From assembly GCA_021848555.1 (NCBI GenBank), contig JAJZUN010000207.1, positions 1 to 5,833 on the forward strand: DNA of 5,833 nt, read 5' to 3'. This document shows positions 1-4,820 of the stretch, piece after piece; the first letter of the stretch is position 1; each line of letters opens with the position of its first letter. The notes under the pieces were generated by a model, which was given only the letters and a program-made list of their open reading frames with translations, had not been told where the DNA came from and searched no databases. The position numbers and the translations under genes are program-made. Source of the stretch: Pseudomonadota bacterium (GTDB lineage: Bacteria > Pseudomonadota > Gammaproteobacteria > Burkholderiales > SG8-39).

Positions 1-99
1 CCCTCGGCTAGCAGTTATCCTTGCCGCATGCGACAAGTCCGGTACTCCTGCAGGGGACTTTCACCCCATCAACTCATGCCCATGTCGGGCGTACACCCT

Positions 100-166
100 G
101 TGTTGGTGCCGACGGGCCGCGAGCGTCTCGTCTCATCAACCGCCTTGCCGGCCCGCGGCACAACAC
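100..166. repeat. Inverted repeat with two bulged bases
   Basis: Left arm 100-119 and right arm 149-166 pair over 18 base pairs (GTGTT, GTGCCG and CGGGCCG blocks). Two extra bases, a G and an A, bulge from the left arm, and the loop is 29 nt. Left-arm bulges of this kind are typical of attC sites. However, the outer ends read GTT on the left and AAC on the right, opposite to an attC, and there is no RYYYAAC core just outside. It may be a transcription or recombination structure of unknown role. Confidence 0.55.
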
Positions 167-168
167 CA

Positions 169-231
169 CGTTATCTGACGCCATGCAGCACCGTGCCTTC
201 GCCTCAACTTCGCCTCGGCGTCAGATAAACG
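169..231. repeat. 12-14 bp inverted repeat before the core site GTTAGGC
   Basis: TTATCTGACGCC at 171-182 is exactly repeated in inverse at 217-228, with CG/CG extending it by two pairs across one bulged A (229). The loop is 34 nt. The right arm ends seven bases before the core site at 238. With GCACAAC at 158-164 as a degenerate left core, the stretch 158-244 would have the size of an attC site (87 bp). The left core departs from RYYYAAC at one position, and the long unbroken stem is not typical. An unusual attC of a lost or preceding cassette is possible but unproven. Confidence 0.45.
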
Positions 232-238
232 CTATTCG

Positions 239-1076
239 TTAGGCATATGCAAGATTCTGCCGTCACGATTTCGATCATTGCCTCCGCCTTCCTGCTTGCC
301 GGAATGGTGAAAGGAGTCGTCGGGACAGGTCTGTCACCGATAGCGATGGGCCTGCTCGCTCTCGTCATGCCGCCTGTCCAAGCAGCAGCGCTTCTGGTCG
401 TCCCTTCGCTGGTCACGAATGTGTGGCAGTTAGCAGCCGGACCGAGTTTCGTTGCCCTACTCAAGCGCTTTTCCACAATGATGGTCGCGGTATGTGTGGG
501 CACGTCCGCCGGCATCGGGTTGCTCACGGCAAGTGCGGGCGCAATAGCAACCGCGGCGCTGGGCGCAGTACTTGCGGTCTACGGGGTCGTTGGCCTCATC
601 GCCGCTCGCTTCGTCGTTTCACCGCGATCCGAGCGGTGGCTTTCACCATCGGTCGGCTTGATTACCGGAGTTCTCACGGGCGCGACCGGTATTTTCGTAA
701 TCCCAGCCGTGCCGTATTTCAACTCGCTCGGATTGGAGAAGGAAGATCTCATTCAAGCGCTCGGCCTGTCCTTTACGGTATCTACGCTGGCGCTTGCCGT
801 TGGTTTGATGGCGACTGGTCAATTCAAGGCGGCTGTAGCAACCAGTTCCTTGCTGGCTCTGCTTCCCGCGCTGGGAGGCATGTTTTTCGGGCAACGCGTT
901 AGAAACTGGTTGAAGCCTGAAGTGTTCCGCCGTTGGTTCCTCGTCGGACTCGTCATTCTTGGCACGTATATGGTCGTGCGCGCAGTAGGTGCGATTTGAC
1001 AAATGCCTAACAAGCGCATCGAGGCCGACCTTCACAAGCGGGCTTTGCCCGCTTGCTCGGCGGCTCATGCGCGACG
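239..1076 (+). mobile_element. Integron gene cassette carrying a TauE/SafE exporter gene
   Basis: Integron integrases cut between G and TT of GTTRRRY cores. Such a core (GTTAGGC) lies at 238-244, three bases before the exporter start codon, and another core-like heptamer (GTTCGGC) lies at 1076-1082, at the end of a structured attC. The 838-bp unit between the two cut points is one ORF plus its attC, the standard cassette layout. The attC left core GCCTAAC is the exact complement of the entry core GTTAGGC, as expected when both came from one circular cassette. The right-hand core differs by one base, as expected if it belongs to the next element. No cassette promoter is obvious, so expression probably depends on an upstream promoter. 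Confidence 0.8.
247..999 (+). CDS. Sulfite exporter TauE/SafE family membrane protein
   Basis: Protein of 250 residues, a normal length for the family. It is very hydrophobic with about seven to eight membrane segments, roughly at residues 4-25, 33-56, 66-85, 90-112, 128-150, 157-180, 184-205 and 226-248. The N-terminal GMVKGVVGTG stretch (about 19-28) and the second GVLTGATGIFVIPAVPYF stretch (about 141-158) are the paired Gly-rich half-repeats typical of TauE/SafE (COG0730). Family members are inner-membrane transporters proposed to export sulfite, sulfoacetate or other small organic and sulfur anions; the substrate here cannot be read from sequence. The start lies three bases after the integron core site and has only a weak ribosome binding site, common for cassette genes. 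The stop is five bases before the attC, so the gene fills its cassette completely. Confidence 0.88.
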   Translation: MQDSAVTISIIASAFLLAGMVKGVVGTGLSPIAMGLLALVMPPVQAAALLVVPSLVTNVWQLAAGPSFVALLKRFSTMMVAVCVGTSAGIGLLTASAGAIATAALGAVLAVYGVVGLIAARFVVSPRSERWLSPSVGLITGVLTGATGIFVIPAVPYFNSLGLEKEDLIQALGLSFTVSTLALAVGLMATGQFKAAVATSSLLALLPALGGMFFGQRVRNWLKPEVFRRWFLVGLVILGTYMVVRAVGAI

Positions 1077-1082
1077 TTCGGC
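1005..1082 (+). other. attC: attC recombination site of the TauE cassette
   Basis: The left core GCCTAAC (1005-1011) matches RYYYAAC, and the right heptamer GTTCGGC (1076-1082) pairs with it at six of seven positions. Inside, GCGCAT (1014-1019) pairs with ATGCGC (1067-1072). GAG, CCG and CC (1021-1030) pair with GG, CGG and CTC (1059-1066), leaving G1024 and A1028 extrahelical on the left arm. A terminal hairpin AAGCGGGC/GCCCGCTT (1036-1054) closes on TTT. Near-palindromic arms with extrahelical bases only on the left arm are the hallmark that lets integron integrases recognise the folded bottom strand and fixes cassette orientation. The site is 78 bp long, within the usual range. The right core departs from GTTRRRY by one base (C at the fourth position). 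Confidence 0.85.
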
Positions 1083-1109
1083 CTCATAGAACTGCCCTCC
1101 AAGTGACGC

Positions 1110-1137
1110 TTGACATCTGTCGCCCATGGGCTACACT
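1110..1137 (+). promoter_or_regulatory. Sigma70-type promoter of the toxin-antitoxin operon
   Basis: A perfect -35 hexamer TTGACA (1110-1115) and a -10 hexamer TACACT (1132-1137, four of six consensus bases) are 16 bp apart. Transcription should begin about seven bases after the -10, at or next to A1144, the first base of the proposed toxin start codon. The promoter lies 27 bp beyond the attC site, so the operon need not depend on an upstream integron promoter. Confidence 0.72.
1118..1135. promoter_or_regulatory. Palindromic operator within the TA promoter
   Basis: The 18 bases 1118-1135 read TGT, C, GCCCATGGGC, T, ACA. This is a near-perfect palindrome with a perfect 10-bp core and only the C1121/T1132 pair unmatched. 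It fills most of the spacer and overlaps the -10 hexamer. Type II antitoxins with an HTH domain, such as the one encoded at 1444-1761, usually repress their own promoter by binding such palindromes. The link to this antitoxin is inferred from position and symmetry. Confidence 0.62.
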
Positions 1138-1143
1138 ATCTCC

Positions 1144-1437
1144 ATGCGCGTCGAAGAGACAGAGGTCTATCGCGAATGGATCAACGGGCTGAAGGATCGC
1201 GCCGGCAGAGCTCGGATTCAGGTTCGCGTTGACCGGCTGGTTCATGGGAACCCGGGCTCGCACCGCAACCTGACTGATGGCGTAGCTGAGTTGAAGATAG
1301 ATTTCGGGCCGGGATACCGCGTTTACTACACGCAGCGGGGGACCCGACTCATCCTACTGCTCGCCGGCGGAGAGAAGTCGACGCAACAGAGCGATATCAA
1401 GATGGCCGTTCACTTGGCCAGGAACTTTCAGGAGTAG
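1144..1437 (+). CDS. Type II toxin, RelE/HigB-like addiction module killer protein
   Basis: Protein of 97 residues, basic, with the fold signature of RelE/ParE-superfamily toxins of the addiction-module-killer type. An N-terminal helix (TEVYREWINGLKD, about 6-18) is followed by the conserved strand block GVAELKIDFGPGYRVYY (about 46-62) and the C-terminal LLLAGGEKSTQQSDI block (about 72-86). Relatives are mostly ribosome-associated mRNA interferases; that activity is inferred here. I chose ATG 1144 over the in-frame ATG 1126 because 1126 lies in the centre of the operator, between the -35 and -10 boxes, and would not be transcribed from this promoter. Starting at 1126 would add six residues. 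No Shine-Dalgarno precedes 1144, and the mRNA start is predicted at the ATG itself, so translation may be leaderless. The antitoxin follows after six bases. Confidence 0.85.
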   Translation: MRVEETEVYREWINGLKDRAGRARIQVRVDRLVHGNPGSHRNLTDGVAELKIDFGPGYRVYYTQRGTRLILLLAGGEKSTQQSDIKMAVHLARNFQE

Positions 1438-1443
1438 CAAGCT

Positions 1444-1761
1444 ATGCCCAAGACCATCCCGAAGAAGGCAGCAAAGACCAGGACGATTCCGTATGACGTT
1501 GCCGCACAACTGCGTACCCCTGAGGAGATGGCTGCGTACCTCGATGCCTGGCTCGAAGAAGCACCTGATGACGCGACCGGCATCGCCAGGGCACTCGGTG
1601 ACATTGCCCGCGCTAAGGGCATGACAATGGTTGCAAAGGAAGCAGGTCTAAGTCGTGAGAGCCTGTATCGGGCTCTTAGCGCCGATGGGAACCCAAGCTT
1701 TGCGACTGTGCTGAAGGTCGCAAAGGCCCTTGGCGTCAAGCTGCACGCGGAGGCCGCCTAA
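1444..1761 (+). CDS. Type II antitoxin, HigA-like addiction module antidote protein
   Basis: Protein of 105 residues, the usual size for antidote proteins paired with this kind of RelE-like toxin. It has a Lys-rich N-terminus and the segment PYDVAAQLRTPEEMAAYLDA (about 16-35) that typically contacts the toxin. A C-terminal Xre-type helix-turn-helix follows at about 60-101; AKEAGLSRESLYRALS is the recognition part and SFATVLKVAKALGVKL the closing helices. It should neutralise the toxin by complex formation and repress the operon at the palindrome 1118-1135. AGGAG at 1430-1434, overlapping the toxin stop, is well placed for ATG 1444. Toxin-first order is normal for HigBA-type pairs. Its stop codon touches the start of the next gene, so all three genes are probably co-transcribed and coupled. 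Confidence 0.87.
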   Translation: MPKTIPKKAAKTRTIPYDVAAQLRTPEEMAAYLDAWLEEAPDDATGIARALGDIARAKGMTMVAKEAGLSRESLYRALSADGNPSFATVLKVAKALGVKLHAEAA

Positions 1762-1986
1762 ATGAGCAATGCCGTGATTCTCCGCTCTGAGCTAACCTGC
1801 CCGCATTGCGGGGTGGTTCGCGAGGAGACCATGCCCACGGACGCGTGCATGTTCTTCTATGAGTGCACCGGGTGCGGCGCAGTGCTTCGGCCTAAGCGCG
1901 GTGATTGCTGTGTATTCTGTTCATACGGTTCGGTGAAGTGTCCGCCAATTCAGGGGTCATCGCAATGCTGCGGCCCGGCCCCCTGA
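1762..1986 (+). CDS. GDCCVxC domain-containing small Cys-rich protein
   Basis: Protein of 74 residues with ten cysteines. The first half has a zinc-ribbon-like pattern, CPHC (13-16) and CTGC (35-38), plus C29. The second half carries the family motif GDCCVFC (47-53) running into SYGSVKCPPIQ, and a CC pair near the end (69-70). The GDCCVxC family includes both cysteine and selenocysteine versions and, as I recall, often occurs near metal-resistance genes; its biochemical role is not established. Here all motif positions are ordinary Cys codons, so this is the non-seleno form. Metal binding or thiol redox chemistry is plausible. ATG 1762 directly follows the antitoxin TAA, with GGAGG at 1749-1753 inside the antitoxin gene, which suggests translational coupling. 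It reads as the third gene of the TA transcript. Confidence 0.82.
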   Translation: MSNAVILRSELTCPHCGVVREETMPTDACMFFYECTGCGAVLRPKRGDCCVFCSYGSVKCPPIQGSSQCCGPAP

Positions 1987-2102
1987 TTGTTGTCCCGCAG
2001 CCCAACCTGGCGCTCAACCGCGACCCCGTGAAGCGCCGCATTTCGTCGTTACATCGCGCGCGTTAGCGCCACGCTGGACGCCCTGAATCGACGGAGGCAA
2101 TA
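1987..2102. other. Intergenic region with attC-like inverted repeat at 2009-2070
   Basis: GGCGCT, C, AAC at 2009-2018 is mirrored by GTTAGCGCC at 2062-2070, with one bulged C on the left. CGCG-rich inner arms (2019-2023 and 2054-2061) can extend the stem. The ends GCTCAAC and GTTAGCG resemble integron core sites, and the 60-bp span fits a short attC. However, GTTAGCG departs from GTTRRRY at two positions, and the inner L-box pairing is poor. It could be the decayed right end of a second cassette carrying the three preceding genes, or an unrelated hairpin. GGAGG at 2093-2097 serves the next gene. Confidence 0.4.
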
Positions 2103-2597
2103 GTGCCTTTTACGCACAGACTGGCGGCACGCGACGATCTCGACCGGATCGTGGAGATTTACAACGCCACGATCCCGTCCCGATGCGTGACGGCGGACAC
2201 TGAGCCCGTGTCGGTCGAGAGCCGGATCGATTGGTTCGGGCAGCACAATCCGGACCGTCGGCCGCTTTGGGTGGTGGAGCTAGAAGGGCGTATTGCAGGC
2301 TGGCTGAGTTTCTCGTCGTTTTACGGGCGGCCTGCATACGACAGGACCGCCGAACTCAGCATTTACGTCGATGAGCCCTATCGCAAGCTCGCCCTGGGCT
2401 CGTATCTGCTGGCGCAGGCAATATACCGCGCGCCGTCGCTTGAGCTGGATACGCTGCTCGGCTTCATTTTCGGTCACAACCAGCCTAGCCTGAGATTGTT
2501 CGAAATATTCGGCTTTGAACGCTGGGGCGAGCTGCCGCGGGTGGCGCTGTTGGATGGCATCGAGCGCGACCTGGTCATCGTCGGCCGCCGCGTATGA
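2103..2597 (+). CDS. GNAT N-acetyltransferase, phosphinothricin acetyltransferase-like
   Basis: Protein of 164 residues, a standard single GNAT domain. The N-terminal LAARDDLDRIVEIYNATI (about 7-24) is the typical first strand and helix of the Pat/Bar-like group. Motif A is AELSIYVDEPYRKLALGSYLL (83-103), where RKLALGS replaces the usual R/QxxGxG/A acetyl-CoA loop and has Ala at the first Gly position. Motif B includes FIFGHNQPSLRLFEIFGF (121-138), with the Asn-x-x-Ser pattern of the family. It should transfer acetyl from acetyl-CoA to a small amine such as phosphinothricin, methionine sulfoximine or an amino acid; the real substrate is unknown. The start is GTG with GGAGG (2093-2097) five bases upstream. 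The next gene begins about 38 bases after the stop, so the two may share a transcript. Confidence 0.85.
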   Translation: MPFTHRLAARDDLDRIVEIYNATIPSRCVTADTEPVSVESRIDWFGQHNPDRRPLWVVELEGRIAGWLSFSSFYGRPAYDRTAELSIYVDEPYRKLALGSYLLAQAIYRAPSLELDTLLGFIFGHNQPSLRLFEIFGFERWGELPRVALLDGIERDLVIVGRRV

Positions 2598-2635
2598 CAC
2601 CACCCGCCCCGGGCTTGCCGCCATTGGAGGATCAC

Positions 2636-3481
2636 ATGCCATCGCTCGCGCAACCGCGCCAAGCCGCATCCGCGCTCAACTGGCTGCACCTTGCCGCGCT
2701 TGTGACTATCGCCGCGTTTTCGTGCACGCCCGCGCTGGCCCAGGAACCCGCCGGACTGGCGCCGCTGCTCGCCGCGCCGCACCGCACGGCCGGCAACGTC
2801 GCACGCGACGCCTACCGCCATCCGCTCGAAGTGCTCGCCTTCTTCGGCATCCGGGAGGACAGCACGGTGGTCGAAATCCTGCCCGGTGCCGGCGGCTACT
2901 ACATGGAACTCCTCGTGCCCTATCTGAAAGCCAAAGGGCTGTACATCGCTGCAAACCGGGACGGCGCCGCGCCGCCGCAGTACCTTGCCGACCATCGCAA
3001 GCTGCTCGCCCGGCTGCAGGCGGAACCCGCCCTCTACGAGAAGGTTCTGGTGACCCAGTTCAACGCCGATCTGCACGCGATTGCGCCGCCGGGCAGCGCC
3101 GATTTCGTGCTCACCTTCCGCAACCTGCACAACTGGATGGCGCGCGGCGAACTCGAAGGGGCGCTGCGCGCTTTCCACAAGGCGCTGAAGCCCAGCGGCG
3201 TGCTCGGCGTGGTCGATCATCGCGGCCGCACCGATATGACCCAGGAGGCGCAAATGCAGTCGGGCTACGTGCGCCAGGACGTCGCGATCGCGCTGATTGA
3301 AAAGGCCGGGTTCAGGCTCGCCGGCACGTCGGAAGTCAACGCCAACCCGAAGGACAGCAAAGATCACCCGGAGGGCGTGTGGACGCTGCCGCCGACGTAT
3401 CGCCTGAAGGACAGGGATCGCGCGAAATACGCGGCCATCGGTGAAAGCGACCGCTTCACGCTCAGGTTCGTGAAGCAGTGA
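2636..3481 (+). CDS. Class I SAM-dependent methyltransferase, COG4798-like, with signal peptide
   Basis: Protein of 281 residues. The N-terminus has a basic stretch, a hydrophobic core (LHLAALVTIAAF, about 17-28) and a signal-peptidase-like TPALAQ end, with probable cleavage near residue 35. The Rossmann core begins with HPLEVLAFFGIREDS and motif I VVEILPGAGGYY (78-89). ADFVLTFRNLHNW (155-167) and GVLGVVDHR (188-196) correspond to the later methyltransferase strands. The overall pattern matches the predicted methyltransferases of COG4798, whose substrate is not known. I chose ATG 2636 because GGAGG (2626-2630) sits five bases upstream. ATG 2594, overlapping the GNAT stop, would add 14 Pro-rich residues and spoil the signal peptide. 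No lipobox Cys is seen at the cleavage site, so a soluble periplasmic form is predicted. Confidence 0.8.
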   Translation: MPSLAQPRQAASALNWLHLAALVTIAAFSCTPALAQEPAGLAPLLAAPHRTAGNVARDAYRHPLEVLAFFGIREDSTVVEILPGAGGYYMELLVPYLKAKGLYIAANRDGAAPPQYLADHRKLLARLQAEPALYEKVLVTQFNADLHAIAPPGSADFVLTFRNLHNWMARGELEGALRAFHKALKPSGVLGVVDHRGRTDMTQEAQMQSGYVRQDVAIALIEKAGFRLAGTSEVNANPKDSKDHPEGVWTLPPTYRLKDRDRAKYAAIGESDRFTLRFVKQ

Positions 3482-3573
3482 GGCGCCCCATCCTCGCCGA
3501 CGCAGCCAGGCCGCATCGGGGCAGATCCGGGCCATGCATCCCCGGCGAAGTTCTGCACGCTATTCATTTGCCT

Positions 3574-3579
3574 TACAAT
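3574..3579 (+). promoter_or_regulatory. Possible -10 box for the gene at 3648
   Basis: TACAAT (five of six consensus bases) lies 68 bases before the start codon of the membrane-anchored protein, in an AT-richer island (3551-3583) of a GC-rich gap. Only a poor -35 (TTCTGC, 3551-3556, 17-bp spacing) precedes it, so this is a tentative call. Confidence 0.35.
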
Positions 3580-3647
3580 AGTCCTCAGCAACCGTCCGGG
3601 GCCCGACGACCGCTGTCGACCAAGGGCAATAACCGCAGGAGTCCGAT

Positions 3648-4709
3648 ATGGCGCTTAATCTACCCAAGCTTGCTGTTCCCAAGCTGACTCTGGACAGGAA
3701 ACGGCTTCCGGTGATCGTGGGCGGCGTGGCCGTTCTCGCTGCGGCGGGATGGTTCGGCTGGCAATATCTCGCCGGGGAAACGCCACCGCCGCCTAGCAAG
3801 CCTCAGGCCGTGACGGCGGCCAAACCCGCGGCAAAAGCCCCGGCCCCGGTCGACCCCGCCGTGGCGCGCGACAAGCTGATCGGGGAAGTGCTGGTCGCAT
3901 CGGGACTGAAACAGCAGCTGGAGCAGTTGCCGCAGCGCCTGGCGGCCGGGGTCAGGCAATCCGGCACGCAGGGGAAAAGGATCGCGCCCGCGACGGTTAC
4001 TGCAATCGAAGACGCGCTAACCAAGGCGTTTGCCGCCGAAGGCTTTCAAGACCAGGTCAGCGCCGACCTGAAGAAAAACTTCGACCAGAAGCGGCTGCAG
4101 GCGCTGCTCGCGGATTTATCCTCGCCTACGGCCAAGACCATGATCGCGCTGGAGCGCGCCTCGCCTGCGGCGGATGACCTCGCCAAGTTCGCCCGCAGCC
4201 CGGCCGCAATCCGGCCCGCGCCGCAGCGCGCGGCGCTGATCCAGCGCGTGGACGCGGCCACCAGAGCCAGCGACCTGGCGGTCGAAACCGCATTCATTTC
4301 CATGAAAGCGGTCGCCACGGGCATCGCCGGCGGGGACGCGCGCAAGTCCGCCGCAATCGACAAGAGCATCGAGAAGCAGCGCGCCGCGTCGACGAAGAAG
4401 ATCCACGATGCCACCCTGCTCAACCTCGCGTTCAGCTTCAGGGAAGCGAGCGATGCCGAGCTGGAGAAATATGCCGCGATCTACGAGTCGGAAAACAGCA
4501 AGTGGTTCTATGGCCTGGTATACGCATCGATGCTGGAACAGGTCAAACGCGCCTCGGCCGAGGCCGGGGAAAGCATAGGCAAGCTGGCTGCGGCGACGCC
4601 GGCGGCGGCGCCCAGGCGCGGCGGATCGAAATCGCACGCCGACGCCAGAACCTGCCTTGGCCTGGCCACCAACACCGCGATCATCAAGTGCGCCGACGCC
4701 TACCGCTGA
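3648..4709 (+). CDS. Unrecognised membrane-anchored protein with DUF2059-like segment
   Basis: Protein of 353 residues that I cannot name. A short basic N-terminus precedes one membrane helix (about 21-41), then a Pro/Ala/Lys-rich linker (45-70). This predicts an inner-membrane protein with its bulk in the periplasm. The rest is largely helical and Ala-rich. DKLIGEVLVASGLKQQLEQLP (75-95) and FREASDAELEKYAAIYESENSKW (264-286), followed by a FYGLVYASMLEQV helix, resemble the paired helices of DUF2059 proteins. After a second low-complexity linker (313-330) the protein ends in a separate tail, ARTCLGLATNTAIIKCADAYR-like (333-353), whose two cysteines C336 and C348 could form a disulfide. AGGAG at 3637-3641 is six bases from the start. 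It stands alone, convergent with the nitrilase gene downstream. Confidence 0.7.
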   Translation: MALNLPKLAVPKLTLDRKRLPVIVGGVAVLAAAGWFGWQYLAGETPPPPSKPQAVTAAKPAAKAPAPVDPAVARDKLIGEVLVASGLKQQLEQLPQRLAAGVRQSGTQGKRIAPATVTAIEDALTKAFAAEGFQDQVSADLKKNFDQKRLQALLADLSSPTAKTMIALERASPAADDLAKFARSPAAIRPAPQRAALIQRVDAATRASDLAVETAFISMKAVATGIAGGDARKSAAIDKSIEKQRAASTKKIHDATLLNLAFSFREASDAELEKYAAIYESENSKWFYGLVYASMLEQVKRASAEAGESIGKLAAATPAAAPRRGGSKSHADARTCLGLATNTAIIKCADAYR

Positions 4710-4820
4710 AACTAGCCTGAACGGTGCGGCGCGCCAAGGACTGTCAGGGAACATGCGGTGCCAAGGAGGAAGCGGGCCCCGTCCTTTCCCGCCGTGATCG
4801 CCGCGTGTTGAACTAAGCGC

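Larger units (their letters stand above)
1..237. other. Non-coding leader region left of the integron cassette
   Basis: I find no gene here that I can support. Two short overlapping + strand frames (starting near 21 and 28) have arginine- and proline-rich, low-complexity translations and no ribosome binding site. No integrase N-terminus is readable on the minus strand, where frames are broken by stops. The region holds two imperfect inverted repeats (100-166 and 169-231) and ends in the core site GTTAGGC at 238-244. In an integron this position would be an attI site or the attC of a preceding cassette. I cannot decide which, because the integrase gene is not in the window. Confidence 0.5.

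Noticed and set aside
21..242. Small + strand frames in the first 240 bases
   Set aside because: No ribosome binding site, low-complexity translation, and the frames run through the inverted repeats and the core site.
1126..1143. Upstream ATG extending the toxin by six residues
   Set aside because: It lies between the -35 and -10 boxes, in the centre of the palindrome, so it would not be in a transcript made from this promoter.
2594..2635. ATGA overlap start for the methyltransferase
   Set aside because: The overlap with the GNAT stop is tempting, but no Shine-Dalgarno is seen for it. The ATG at 2636 has GGAGG at ideal spacing and gives a better signal peptide.
2474..3535. Long minus-strand open frame (353 codons) opposite the methyltransferase gene
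   Set aside because: Its translation is Arg/Ala/Gly-rich without domain signatures, and it lies antisense to genes with clear motifs and ribosome binding sites. High GC creates such shadow frames.
4116..4754. Minus-strand open frame opposite the membrane-anchored protein gene
   Set aside because: Arg/Gly-rich translation with no recognisable motif. The + strand frame has a good ribosome binding site, a membrane helix and a coherent domain layout.
4762..4795. Possible terminator hairpin between the convergent genes
   Set aside because: GCGGG/CCCGC arms can pair, but the stem is short and no T-run follows on either strand, so I do not call a terminator.
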